64,000 nt of DNA, taken from assembly GCA_026981975.1 (NCBI GenBank), contig JALSHV010000015.1, forward strand, positions 1 through 64,000, in the 5' to 3' direction. The notes beneath the pieces were generated by a model. It was not told where the DNA came from and did no database searches. It saw only the letters and a list, made by a program, of their open reading frames with translations. A program made the translations under genes and the position numbers. Below are positions 20,562 through 30,079 of this stretch, piece after piece. Position 1 is the first letter of the stretch, and each line of letters opens with the position of its first letter. This stretch comes from Aquificaceae bacterium (GTDB lineage Bacteria; Aquificota; Aquificia; Aquificales; Aquificaceae).

Positions 20562-21109
20562 GGCACATACTCTATTTACTTTTAAGCACCGCACCCCTTT
20601 ACGCAGGTACAGGAGAAAGCCACGGACCCCTGGAGCTTTTCTGGAAGGGATTTAATATATTGCTGTTTTTAGGAATAGTCTACTGGATTGGAAAAAAGCC
20701 CATAGGTGAGGCTTTTAATAACTTTTTCAAGTCTCTTACAGAAAAGATTGAAAATTCAGAAAAAGAGTTAGAAAAAGCAAAAACCGAACTTCAAAAGGCA
20801 AAAGAAGAACTTGAAAAAGCAAAAGTAAGAGCTGATGAATCAGTAGCACTCGCTCAGGAATCTGCAAAAGCGGAAATAGAAAAGGCAAAACAACATGCGG
20901 AAGAAATAGCTCTAAGAATTAAGGAAAAAGCAAAAGAAACTCTTGAAATAGAACTTAAAAAAGCCAAGCAAGAATTAGCTCTTTACGGAATGTTAAAGGC
21001 AGAAGAAGTAGCCCGTGAAATGTTAAAGGATACTTTCAAGAATGCGGAAATGCAGAGAAGATACATAGAAAAGCAGCTCAAGACTCTGGAGGAAAAGAAA
21101 AATGCTTAA
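20558..21109 (+). CDS. atpF: F-type ATP synthase subunit b (second, with signal-peptide-like N-terminus)
   Basis: MRHILYLLLSTAPLYAGTGESHG then TM and heptad-rich coiled coil; operon position between b and delta. Confidence 0.85.
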   Translation: MRHILYLLLSTAPLYAGTGESHGPLELFWKGFNILLFLGIVYWIGKKPIGEAFNNFFKSLTEKIENSEKELEKAKTELQKAKEELEKAKVRADESVALAQESAKAEIEKAKQHAEEIALRIKEKAKETLEIELKKAKQELALYGMLKAEEVAREMLKDTFKNAEMQRRYIEKQLKTLEEKKNA

Positions 21110-21647
21110 GAAAAAGGAAATAGCCAGAAAAGTAGTTCGTTTGTTAATTCGTAGAATTCCGAAGGATAAAAAAACACTTATATCAACAGGAGAGTTCTTA
21201 GAATTCTTAGCACAGCTTTACAGAAAAAATAAAACAGTGCGGAATTTCTTTGTAAGTCCCTTTGTGCCTAAGACTAAAAAGTTGGAAGCCTTGGAAAAAA
21301 TTATGGAAAGGTTTAGTGTTCCTTACGAAGAAATAAAAGAAGTTTTTGAATATCTGATAGATATAAACGCATTTTCTCTTTTCGGAGAAATAAAGAGACT
21401 GTATGATCACGAAGTGGAAAGAATTATGAAAATGTCTAAGGGATTCTTGTATTTAGCTGCAGAAATTGAAAAAACGGAAGAAGAAAAAATAGTAAAAACT
21501 CTTCAGAAAACCTTAGGAAGAGAAATAGAAATTACTACGGAATACGATCCTTCTCTTATAGGAGGCTTTGTTTTTAAAACTTCCGGTTTTGTTTTAGATA
21601 CTTCCGTCAAACGCCAACTTGACAGATTACTGCTGAGAGGAGGTTAA
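21102..21647 (+). CDS. atpH: F-type ATP synthase subunit delta
   Basis: YDPSLIGGFVFKTSGFVLDTSVKRQLDRL C-terminal delta motif. Confidence 0.9.
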   Translation: MLKKKEIARKVVRLLIRRIPKDKKTLISTGEFLEFLAQLYRKNKTVRNFFVSPFVPKTKKLEALEKIMERFSVPYEEIKEVFEYLIDINAFSLFGEIKRLYDHEVERIMKMSKGFLYLAAEIEKTEEEKIVKTLQKTLGREIEITTEYDPSLIGGFVFKTSGFVLDTSVKRQLDRLLLRGG

Positions 21648-21648
21648 A

Positions 21649-22071
21649 ATGGAAAGAACTCTTATAATCATCAAGCCAGATGCAGTTGAGAAGAAAGCCA
21701 CCGGTAAAATTCTGGACAGATTCCTTCAAGAAGGTTTAGAAATAAAAGCTCTTAAGAAATTTAAATTCAACAGACAGCAGGCGGAGAGATTTTATATAGT
21801 TCACAAGGACAGACCTTTTTACAAAGAACTCGTAGAGTTCATGACCTCAGGGCCTGTTGTAGCTGCTGTCCTTGAGGGAGATGACGCTATAAAAAGGGTA
21901 AGGGAGATAATAGGACCAACCGATAGCGAAGAAGCTCGCCGAACAGCACCCAATTCTATAAGAGCTTTATTCGGAACAGATAAAGGGAAAAACGCAATTC
22001 ACGCTTCAGATTCACCAGAATCCGCTAATTATGAAATTCCTTTTGTATTCTCCCAGTTGGAGATTTTCTGA
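21649..22071 (+). CDS. ndk: Nucleoside diphosphate kinase
   Basis: MERTLIIIKPDAVEKKATGKI; NAIHASDSPESANYEIPFVF catalytic motif. Confidence 0.97.
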   Translation: MERTLIIIKPDAVEKKATGKILDRFLQEGLEIKALKKFKFNRQQAERFYIVHKDRPFYKELVEFMTSGPVVAAVLEGDDAIKRVREIIGPTDSEEARRTAPNSIRALFGTDKGKNAIHASDSPESANYEIPFVFSQLEIF

Positions 22072-23242
22072 TACAAGCTTCCGCTAAACCGAACATGAAA
22101 AGAGCAACTGGAAAAGTAGCGTTTACGTAAGGGGTAAACAAAGAAGAGAAATTGTAAAATACCAAGTAAGAAGCCATAGATGAAAGCATAAGGTTCTCAC
22201 GCTTTCTAAGATCAACAGAAATGAACAACTTCAGAGATCTGATAAAAATAAGTATCATAGCAATAAGTCCCAAAATTCCTCTCTGAATCATCTCCTGAAC
22301 AAAAACCACGGATTCGTAGTAAGGCAGACCGTTAGGAGGAGGAGGAACAAGTTTATGACCACTGTAGATACCGTGTCCGATCAAAAGAGGGACAATATCT
22401 GTATTTTTAAAATCCCTTCCGATAATTACCAAACCTGCCTTTAAATTGTTCCATCTTGTTGTAGTTAATCTGTTTATAGTCTCTTCTGAAAGTTCTTTTT
22501 CACCTTTAAGTATTTCTATTACCACCCTAAACCGTGGATCTTTTTCTTTCTCCGCCATATAGTAAAAACCACCACAGCCTGTCAACAGAGCTACCGCAAG
22601 GGCAGCAAGAACTCTTTTTACATATCCGGGATTGTCCCTTAGGTAGAGAATTCCCAAAAGGAAAAGAGTCATCAACACACCCAGAATTTCAGCACGTCTT
22701 ACAGGCACAGCCATTATCAAAAAGAAAACAACGGCAAGAAACGTGTAGAAAATACTCCTTTTATAAAGAGCAAGAAAAACCGCGGAAAGTGTGAAAAGAG
22801 CGTAAATTTCGGCAACTTTCATCATATTACCCCACAGAAGCTTCATTCTATTTTCAACAAAGAAGTTATAAAGAAACACAGGAATAAGGATAAGACCTTC
22901 TAACACCAAAAGTCTGTTTATGTTGTAGAAAAGCTTTTCCCATCTGGAAGTTTCCACAAAAGGTAACAAATACCCGTATCTTAGAAAGGAAGAGCTGAAA
23001 GCTTCCCTTAGCTTTTCAGGCATATAAAGAAAAGCTGAAGCTAAGGTAGAAAAGTTGAAAAGGTGAAGTGGATTTCCCAACAGAGTAAGGGACGGATACT
23101 TCTTTTCTTTAAAGAGTTTGTAAATAAAATAAAGAACACCCACAGATATCAATCCGTGGTGCAGTGTTACAGAAAGAGGGAAAGAAATTACTACAGCTAT
23201 TAAGAAGTAGGACATCACTTCTCCTTCTCTATTATTTCCCAA
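22025..23242 (-). CDS. O-antigen ligase-like polytopic membrane protein
   Basis: Multiple TM segments, RRAEILGVLMTL and GHGIYSG region typical of the WaaL/Wzy_C family. Confidence 0.75.
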   Translation of the reverse strand: MGNNREGEVMSYFLIAVVISFPLSVTLHHGLISVGVLYFIYKLFKEKKYPSLTLLGNPLHLFNFSTLASAFLYMPEKLREAFSSSFLRYGYLLPFVETSRWEKLFYNINRLLVLEGLILIPVFLYNFFVENRMKLLWGNMMKVAEIYALFTLSAVFLALYKRSIFYTFLAVVFFLIMAVPVRRAEILGVLMTLFLLGILYLRDNPGYVKRVLAALAVALLTGCGGFYYMAEKEKDPRFRVVIEILKGEKELSEETINRLTTTRWNNLKAGLVIIGRDFKNTDIVPLLIGHGIYSGHKLVPPPPNGLPYYESVVFVQEMIQRGILGLIAMILIFIRSLKLFISVDLRKRENLMLSSMASYLVFYNFSSLFTPYVNATFPVALFMFGLAEACIRKSPTGRIQKEFHN

Positions 23243-24108
23243 TTTGAATAGGAAAAAATAGGGTTTTTAAAGATCTTCTTTTCAAGAAAGTCTATCAGCT
23301 TGTATTTAAATCTTTCATGCTTAAACAGAGGCCTGTTAGGTCTACCTTGTGCGGAGTAATTGAGTCTATCCTTCCAGCTAAAGGCTTTTATCCTCTCCTC
23401 CATTACGCGGGGGTGAGAATCCTTAAAAACAGGTATCTTACCGAGAGGACCGTAGTCAAAAATTTCGTAGTTTTTTTCACCTGCTTTTCCCGTATAATAC
23501 TGTTCTTGATCTGATTTTTTAACTAACATAACCTCTGGAGGTCTTGCCCAACCGTAATGGTATATGTATACAGGAATATGAACAACACGAAGCTTTCTAC
23601 CCCTTATTCTAAAAGACTGAGCATCACCATAGGATTCAACACCTATACCGCTTCTCACTATTCTTATCTCATTTTGATACCAGCCATGAAAGGGTAAGTA
23701 ATGCCAGTAATCACCCCAAAAGTGATAGTAGTTAAATAAAAATCCTTCAACGCGCGGATCGTTCTTGTATTTTTGGCAGTAATAAACTATCCTTTCAAGG
23801 TCTCTTTCATGAACCACTTCATCAGCTTGAAGATAAAAACACCAGTCTCCCGAACACTGACTCAGTGCAAAGTTTGTCTCTTGACGGAATATTTCACCAC
23901 CTTTAAAAAGATTTATATCCCACTTTCTCTTAAATATCTTTATCTTGGAAGAGTTTATTGATCTTATGAGTTCTTCCGTTCCATCATCACTGTCTCCCAA
24001 AGCAACTATAAATTCATCAACTATAGGGAGTATAGACAAAATGCTCTCCTTTACAGGGAAGTGAAATTTAACAGCGTTCCTGACAAAGGTAAATCCACTT
24101 ATTCGCAT
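23215..24108 (-). CDS. Glycosyltransferase family 2
   Basis: FTFVRNAVKFHFPVKESILSILPIVDEFIVALGDSDDGTEELI; LQADEVVHE. Confidence 0.88.
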   Translation of the reverse strand: MRISGFTFVRNAVKFHFPVKESILSILPIVDEFIVALGDSDDGTEELIRSINSSKIKIFKRKWDINLFKGGEIFRQETNFALSQCSGDWCFYLQADEVVHERDLERIVYYCQKYKNDPRVEGFLFNYYHFWGDYWHYLPFHGWYQNEIRIVRSGIGVESYGDAQSFRIRGRKLRVVHIPVYIYHYGWARPPEVMLVKKSDQEQYYTGKAGEKNYEIFDYGPLGKIPVFKDSHPRVMEERIKAFSWKDRLNYSAQGRPNRPLFKHERFKYKLIDFLEKKIFKNPIFSYSNWEIIEKEK

Positions 24109-24133
24109 TGAGTTAGATCTATAATTTTATCCT

Positions 24134-25264
24134 ATGTTCAGAAAGGAAAGAATCTTCACCCCCGGACCTGTAGAAATTCCCGATTCTATAAGGGAAGTTC
24201 TTAGCAGGCAGATAGTTCACCACAGAACTACTGAGTTCAAAACTACCTTCTTAGAAACAAGAGAGTTGTTCAAACAGTTAATAGATTGCACATCTGACAA
24301 CTTTGTCTTCTTTTCCTCTTCGGGAACAGGAGCTATGGAAGCTGCTGTTTTAAACTTCTTTGAAGAAGGAGATAAAGTAATAGCGGTAGTGGGTGGAAAG
24401 TTTGGAGAAAGATGGAGTGAACTGGCAAGAAAATGGAAGCTCCAAGTTGTTGAATTAACTCTTGAATGGGGTAAAAGCGTAGATCCAGAGAGAATAAAAA
24501 AACTCTTAAAAGAAAACGCAGACTGTAAAGGAGTTCTCATTCAAGCATGTGAATCTTCTACAGGTGCTTTCCACAACATAAAAGCTGTTGGAGAAATTAC
24601 AAGTTCTTACGATGTTTTACTGGTAGTTGACGCAATAACAGCTCTCGGAGTCTACAACATAAAACCTCATTCTTGGAACATTGATGTTTTAATAGGAGGT
24701 TCTCAAAAAGCTTTTATGTTACCACCAGGGCTTTCAATGTTGTGGTTCTCGGAAAAAGCTCAGAAGACTCTCACGGACAGAGCTTACTACTTCAGCGTAA
24801 AGGAGGAGTTAAAAAAACAAAAGGAGGGGCAAACCGCCTGGACACCAGCAATACAGTTGATTTTAGCTTTTAAAGAAGCTCTGTCCTTACTCCTTACCAA
24901 GGGAATAGATAAAGTTGAAAAAGAATACAGACTTATATCAACGGCTATGAACAAAGCTGTTAAAGCTCTGGGATTAAGTGTATTCCCTGAGAATCCTTCT
25001 ATATCTTTAAGTGCTGTATTGCCACCGGCAGGTTTAAACGCTGATGAAATTAGAAGGGAAATGTTAAATCTCGGAGTCCGCACTGCGGGAGGACAGGGAA
25101 AGCTCAAAGGCAAAATTTTCCGTATATCCCATATGGGTATGAACATAATGGACATGGTCATCGCTTTATCCGCCCTTGAAGTAGCTTTGTGGCGACTTGG
25201 TTATCTGAGAGAACTCGGAAAAGGTGTGCGCAGTTATTTAGAAAACGCTTACCAAAATCAATGA
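24134..25264 (+). CDS. Class V aminotransferase (alanine-glyoxylate / serine-pyruvate type)
   Basis: FTPGPVEIPDSIREVL, VDAITALGVYNIKPHSWNIDVLIGGSQKAFMLPPGLS. Confidence 0.92.
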   Translation: MFRKERIFTPGPVEIPDSIREVLSRQIVHHRTTEFKTTFLETRELFKQLIDCTSDNFVFFSSSGTGAMEAAVLNFFEEGDKVIAVVGGKFGERWSELARKWKLQVVELTLEWGKSVDPERIKKLLKENADCKGVLIQACESSTGAFHNIKAVGEITSSYDVLLVVDAITALGVYNIKPHSWNIDVLIGGSQKAFMLPPGLSMLWFSEKAQKTLTDRAYYFSVKEELKKQKEGQTAWTPAIQLILAFKEALSLLLTKGIDKVEKEYRLISTAMNKAVKALGLSVFPENPSISLSAVLPPAGLNADEIRREMLNLGVRTAGGQGKLKGKIFRISHMGMNIMDMVIALSALEVALWRLGYLRELGKGVRSYLENAYQNQ

Positions 25265-26049
25265 GCGGTAAAAGATTATCTCTTTCTGTTGCTCTGATTA
25301 CTTACAACGAAGAGGATAGGTTGAGCAGGGTCCTTGAATCTGTGAAAGATCTCGCTACGGAAATAATAGTGGTGGATTCACATTCCACCGATAAAACAAG
25401 GGAAATAGCGGAGTCTTTTGGTGCTAAGGTTTTTGTAGAAGACTGGAAAGGATTTGTAAATCAAAAAAACTCCGCTCTACAGAAATGTTCTCAGGAATGG
25501 GTTCTCTTCTTAGACGCAGACGAAGTTCTTTCAGAAGAATTGCAACAGTCTATAAAGACAGCTCTAAAAGATCCACAATACGATGGGTATATGGTCAATA
25601 GGCGAACCTATTACCTTGGGAAGTTTCTAAGATACACTTGGCAGCCCGAATGGAGGCTAAGACTTGTAAAAAGGAATGCAAACCCACGTTGGGAAGGTCG
25701 GGATCCCCACGATATTTTAAAAATAAAAGGTAGAGTAGGAAAACTAAGAGGAGATCTTTACCATTACTCGTTCCGAAGCCTTAAGGATCATCTTATTAAA
25801 TCCTTGCGTTATGCAGAGATATCTTCTGAAGAAAAATTTCTCCAAGGCTTAGAAGTCAAGCCTGCAGATCTATTCTTACGCCCTCTTTGGAATTTTACAA
25901 AACTTTACTTTATTAAAGGAGGCATTAGAGATGGACTAAGGGGATTCTTAGCTTGCAGTATATCTTCTTTTTACACCTTTATGAAATACGCCTTCCTTCT
26001 GGAAAAAAAACTCAAAAGCAGATACGGTTCTGATCTTTGGGAAAAATAA
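25261..26049 (+). CDS. Glycosyltransferase family 2 (LPS core type); start reassigned to ATG 25261
   Basis: LSVALITYNEEDRLSRVLESVKDLATEIIVVDSHSTDKT; LFLDADEVLS. Confidence 0.9.
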   Translation: MSGKRLSLSVALITYNEEDRLSRVLESVKDLATEIIVVDSHSTDKTREIAESFGAKVFVEDWKGFVNQKNSALQKCSQEWVLFLDADEVLSEELQQSIKTALKDPQYDGYMVNRRTYYLGKFLRYTWQPEWRLRLVKRNANPRWEGRDPHDILKIKGRVGKLRGDLYHYSFRSLKDHLIKSLRYAEISSEEKFLQGLEVKPADLFLRPLWNFTKLYFIKGGIRDGLRGFLACSISSFYTFMKYAFLLEKKLKSRYGSDLWEK

Positions 26050-26062
26050 AATTTCCAAGAGT

Positions 26063-26836
26063 TCATTTCATTACCATAAATCTCATAAAACTGAACATAT
26101 ACTCTCTCATATGAGAAGTTAAAACAATACCTATAACAGGCAGTGAAAGAGCAAAAACTATAAGTCCTACCATAATCTGGAGAGGAAGACCTACCATAAA
26201 TACGTTTATCTGAGGTATAAACCTGTTGACAACCGCAAGAATAATATTTGTAAGAAGGGACGCTATCAAAACAGGAAGAGCTACTTTAACTCCCAGTGCA
26301 AAACTGCTGTAGAAAAAGGAAATAATCTTTTCACCACTTAAACTGTATAAATCAAAGTATCCCGGCGGAACAGTTTCAAGACTTTTAAGAATACCAATAT
26401 ACACTGTTTCCGCTCCTCCCAAGCTCAAGAACAAAGCAGAGCCTAAAAGCACCGAAAAACCTGCAAGGACTGTGGTTTGTGGTTGTTGAGGTAAAAACAT
26501 CATTAAAAAACCTAAACCCGCGTGAACCGCTATGACCTCACCCGCCACTGTAATAGCATCAAAAATGAGCCTTAAAATAAATCCCGCTGTAAATCCAAAC
26601 AAAGCTTCCTTCAAGGCTATTTCAACTAACTGAAAACTTGAATCTACCCTTACAGGCTCTACAGTTTCCATAAGCAGAAAAGAAAAAGCAATAGCAAAGG
26701 AAAAATAAATCCGAACAACGGTGGGAAGGAAAAATGTTCCGAAAAAAGGAATCATAAAGAGAAAGAAAAACACCCGTAAGAAAATAAGGAAAACCGTTAT
26801 GAGACTTTCTACATCTGGTAGTATCATCTTATCCAA
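26063..26836 (-). CDS. fliR: Flagellar biosynthetic protein FliR
   Basis: Six TM, GFTAGFILRLIFDAITVAGEVI motif; order fliPQR. Confidence 0.93.
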   Translation of the reverse strand: MDKMILPDVESLITVFLIFLRVFFFLFMIPFFGTFFLPTVVRIYFSFAIAFSFLLMETVEPVRVDSSFQLVEIALKEALFGFTAGFILRLIFDAITVAGEVIAVHAGLGFLMMFLPQQPQTTVLAGFSVLLGSALFLSLGGAETVYIGILKSLETVPPGYFDLYSLSGEKIISFFYSSFALGVKVALPVLIASLLTNIILAVVNRFIPQINVFMVGLPLQIMVGLIVFALSLPVIGIVLTSHMREYMFSFMRFMVMK

Positions 26837-27093
26837 AGGGGTATGTTTATAAGAATCTCTTTTGTAAAGTCCACAATCTTACTCATCATCCACCCCCCTA
26901 AGAAGAAAACTGTAAGCATTGCAGCAACTATTTTCGGAATATAAGCAAGAGTCATCTCCTGTATTTGAGTAGCCGCTTGGAAAACACTTACTACAAGGCC
27001 TACAACAAATGTTGCTATAAGCACCGGCGCCGCAAGTAGTATTGTCATTTCAAGAGCTTTTTGTCCCAAGGAAACTACAAGATCCGCTTCCAT
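26824..27093 (-). CDS. fliQ: Flagellar biosynthetic protein FliQ
   Basis: 89 aa, two TM, VSVFQAATQIQEMTLAYIPKI. Confidence 0.95.
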   Translation of the reverse strand: MEADLVVSLGQKALEMTILLAAPVLIATFVVGLVVSVFQAATQIQEMTLAYIPKIVAAMLTVFFLGGWMMSKIVDFTKEILINIPLWIR

Positions 27094-27102
27094 AATATCA
27101 CC

Positions 27103-27837
27103 TCATTGATAACTTCTTACTAATGACAATACAACAAGTTCCCAACCGTTAGCTAACACAAAAAGCATTATTTTGAAAGGAAGCGAAATTATCTGGGGAG
27201 GGATCATTATTATACCCATAGAGATAAGTATGGAAGCCACCACAAGATCAACTATAAGAAAAGGTATGTAAAGGAGAAAAACTATTTCAAAGGCTGTAGT
27301 GAGTTCGCTGATAATAAAAGCAGGCAGTAAAACACTCATTGGTATATCCTTAGGGTTTTTTATTCTTTCCCTGTCCTCCGGTTTGAGTTCCGCCACTTCC
27401 AAAAATATGCTTACTGTATCTTTTCTTGTTTGCTTTACCATAAAGGACTTAATAGAGTTAAGCGTTCTTTCAAAAAACTCCTTATCTGTTATTTCCTCCT
27501 TTATATAAGGTTGAAAAGCTTGATTATTTATATCCTCAAAGACAGGCTTCATTATAAAAAACGTCAGAAAAAGTGCAAGGGATATTATGACTTGGTTAGG
27601 AGGAACCTGTGGAATTCCTATAGCCTGTCTTAAAACTGAAAGGACAACAACAATCCTTATAAAGGAAGTTGTCATTATAAGAATGGAAGGAGCCAAGGAT
27701 AATACTGTAAACAGTATAAGTAATCGGACAGCGGTATCTAAATCTCCTTCGCCTATTTTGAGTTCAATCGGGGGAATTACCGCTTCCTGTGCCAGAACCG
27801 CTTGACTTAGGAACATCAGGAAAAGAAGAATTATCAT
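27103..27837 (-). CDS. fliP: Flagellar biosynthetic protein FliP
   Basis: Signal peptide, TSFIRIVVVLSVLRQAIGIPQVPPNQVIISLALFLTFFIM. Confidence 0.96.
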   Translation of the reverse strand: MIILLFLMFLSQAVLAQEAVIPPIELKIGEGDLDTAVRLLILFTVLSLAPSILIMTTSFIRIVVVLSVLRQAIGIPQVPPNQVIISLALFLTFFIMKPVFEDINNQAFQPYIKEEITDKEFFERTLNSIKSFMVKQTRKDTVSIFLEVAELKPEDRERIKNPKDIPMSVLLPAFIISELTTAFEIVFLLYIPFLIVDLVVASILISMGIIMIPPQIISLPFKIMLFVLANGWELVVLSLVRSYQ

Positions 27838-28090
27838 CTTCCCTATATATTACATCAGCTCCGCGCTCTCCTACGCACAGTATGATTGTCTTACCTTTAA
27901 CTTCCATTTCAACTATAAATACATTTTTAGAAAGTGTTACAACTTTTTTAATCTTAAAACTCCCTTCTTTTGAAAATCCCCTTAAAGTTGATATACGTTT
28001 CAGTAAAAAAGGTAACAGTAAAAAAATAAAGATTAAAACAACACCTAAGGAGAAGAGAATCTTGAAAATGTATTCGGTAAAATCCATCAC
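27764..28090 (-). CDS. fliO: FliO-like flagellar protein
   Basis: Single N-terminal TM, VVTLSKNVFIVEMEVKGKTIILCVGERGADVI resembles the FliO core; upstream of fliP. Confidence 0.8.
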   Translation of the reverse strand: MMDFTEYIFKILFSLGVVLIFIFLLLPFLLKRISTLRGFSKEGSFKIKKVVTLSKNVFIVEMEVKGKTIILCVGERGADVIYREDDNSSFPDVPKSSGSGTGSGNSPD

Positions 28091-28590
28091 TCAGCTTGAA
28101 CTACAAATTCCGTGAAATAAACGTTTCTCACCCCTCCCTGCACTAATATAGTATTAACCCTTTTTATAATTTCCAGTTTAAGCTGTTCTCTGCCTTCAGG
28201 GGAACGGAGTTCCCTAGAAGTCTTATTGGACAGTATTTCTATGATAGCATCTCTTAGTATAGGTTCTCTTTTTTGAACTTCAAGCACAACTTCCGGAGAG
28301 GAAACTTCTAAAGTAATTGAGACTCTTGCATACATAGTCATTTCAGGATCAGCCAAATTTACTATAAAGGAAGGTTCCAACTTATACATAACACCCACAG
28401 CTTCCGGAGGAACCGCAGGCTTGGGAACTTCTTCTTTTTTTTCTTCTTTTTTTGCAAATAAAAAGAAATAAGCGGTTCCACCAGCCCCTCCTAAAAGTAT
28501 GAGGAGAAGGAGGGCGATCAGGAGGAGCTTGCCCTTGCCTCCGCCGGTCTTCTCCTCCGTCTGTTGCGCCTCCCTCTCCTCGTCAGCCAT
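28087..28590 (-). CDS. fliL: Flagellar basal body-associated protein FliL
   Basis: Single TM, C-terminal FliL domain (SPEGREQLKLEIIKRVNTILVQGGVRNVYFTEFVVQ). Confidence 0.92.
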   Translation of the reverse strand: MADEEREAQQTEEKTGGGKGKLLLIALLLLILLGGAGGTAYFFLFAKKEEKKEEVPKPAVPPEAVGVMYKLEPSFIVNLADPEMTMYARVSITLEVSSPEVVLEVQKREPILRDAIIEILSNKTSRELRSPEGREQLKLEIIKRVNTILVQGGVRNVYFTEFVVQAE

Positions 28591-28598
28591 GGCTCTTA

Positions 28599-30077
28599 TT
28601 ATCTAACAAGATTAACAGTTTCATCAAGTATAGTATTAGAAGTTGTTATAACCCTTGCGTTTGCCTGGTAAGCCCGCTGAGCTGTAATCAGGTTTATAAA
28701 TTCCTTAGCTATATCAACGTTGGACATCTCCAACATTCCCGATCTTACCTTTTCAGCACCTCCTGCTAATAATATAGTTGGTGTTGTTATAGATGTGTAG
28801 AGGTTTGCACCCTTTTTTGTGAGTTCTTCAGGATCGGTGAAAACCGCCACCGCTACTCTGTATAAAGGAAGAGATTTCCCGTTTGAATACACACCCACAA
28901 CAGAACCGTCTTCAGAAAGAACGTAAACGTCTATAAGATCTCCCTTAGCGTAACCGTCTTGCTCAAGAGTAATTACAAATTCCGCCGCATACTGATTTAC
29001 ATAAGAGTTCTGGATCAGATTAACATCAGTATCCGAAGAGGATTCATCTCCGAGAGACAGTATCATTCCCGGCACTGTTGTAAGCCCTTCTACTGTGTTG
29101 CCTAAGGTTCCACCTGAAGCTGTGCTTAAGGTATCATTGGCACCCGTTGTAACATCGGAAGGTGGATTAGCGTTATCAAACATCTGTAAAAAGAAGTAAG
29201 TTTTGCTTCCCAACGTAACAGCTTGAAAGCCCGGATTTACAGCCTGTGTATCATCTTGATCTATTTTTCCTGTAGCGGGGTCAAAAACTACGGTTTGGTA
29301 GTTGTAAGTGTTCCCTCCTGATGTTTCAAAACCAGAACGGTAAGCGTTTGATATGAGATTTTCGTAATTTCCGTCTCCGTCATAATCACTGAGTATAAAA
29401 ATACGCCATCTGTTAGAGCCTGTTTCTTTTTTGAAAAAAACGTCCGCTTGATATTCATTTCCTAAGCTATCGTATATGCTTATAGTGTATTTATAGTTGT
29501 AGGTGGTTGTGCTGTTAGGATCAAAAGGAGCTGTGGGAGCTATTGCTTCCGCATTTAAATTGGTAGGTTGTAGAAAATTAACCCTGCCTGTAGCCCTGGG
29601 GGGAAGCTGCTGTTGAACATGTATGCTTTCCAATCCTGTGCCTATAACTTCTCCTTTATCGTTGAGTTTAAAACCTTGAAGGTAAAATCCACCTGAAGTG
29701 ACCATATAACCATCTCTGCTAAGTCTGAACTGTCCGTCCCTTGTGTAAAAGCTCGCACCCGTTATAGGATCTTTGAGAATAAAAAGACCTCTGCCTTGAA
29801 TTGCAAGATCTGTATTAACACCAGTTTGTTTAAAGTTTCCTATGGTCCAGAATTTTTGAGTGCTATCCACTACCACACCAGCTCCGTAAGTGGTGGATTT
29901 TAGTGTTCCCGTAACTACATTTAAGCCTATGGTAACCTGAGATATGACATCTTGAAATAACGGTCTCTGAGCTTTAAAAGCTACAGTATTGACATTTGAA
30001 ATGTTGTCGGAAGTAACATCAATCCAAAAACGCGAAGCGTCCATTCCCGTTACAGCGTTGAAGAAACTCCTCAGCAT
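28599..30077 (-). CDS. flgE: Flagellar hook protein FlgE
   Basis: MLRSFFNAVTGMDASRFWIDVTSDNISNVNTVAFK; C-term FINLITAQRAYQANARVITTSNTILDETVNLVR. Confidence 0.95.
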   Translation of the reverse strand: MLRSFFNAVTGMDASRFWIDVTSDNISNVNTVAFKAQRPLFQDVISQVTIGLNVVTGTLKSTTYGAGVVVDSTQKFWTIGNFKQTGVNTDLAIQGRGLFILKDPITGASFYTRDGQFRLSRDGYMVTSGGFYLQGFKLNDKGEVIGTGLESIHVQQQLPPRATGRVNFLQPTNLNAEAIAPTAPFDPNSTTTYNYKYTISIYDSLGNEYQADVFFKKETGSNRWRIFILSDYDGDGNYENLISNAYRSGFETSGGNTYNYQTVVFDPATGKIDQDDTQAVNPGFQAVTLGSKTYFFLQMFDNANPPSDVTTGANDTLSTASGGTLGNTVEGLTTVPGMILSLGDESSSDTDVNLIQNSYVNQYAAEFVITLEQDGYAKGDLIDVYVLSEDGSVVGVYSNGKSLPLYRVAVAVFTDPEELTKKGANLYTSITTPTILLAGGAEKVRSGMLEMSNVDIAKEFINLITAQRAYQANARVITTSNTILDETVNLVR

Positions 30078-30079
30078 AT

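Noticed and set aside
22534-22794. 86-aa plus-strand ORF inside the O-antigen ligase gene
   Set aside because: Antisense to a long membrane protein ORF; no domain, composition looks like shadow coding
25189-25260. Extended N-terminus of the glycosyltransferase ORF (start 25189)
   Set aside because: Overlaps the aminotransferase 3' end; homology starts at ATG 25261
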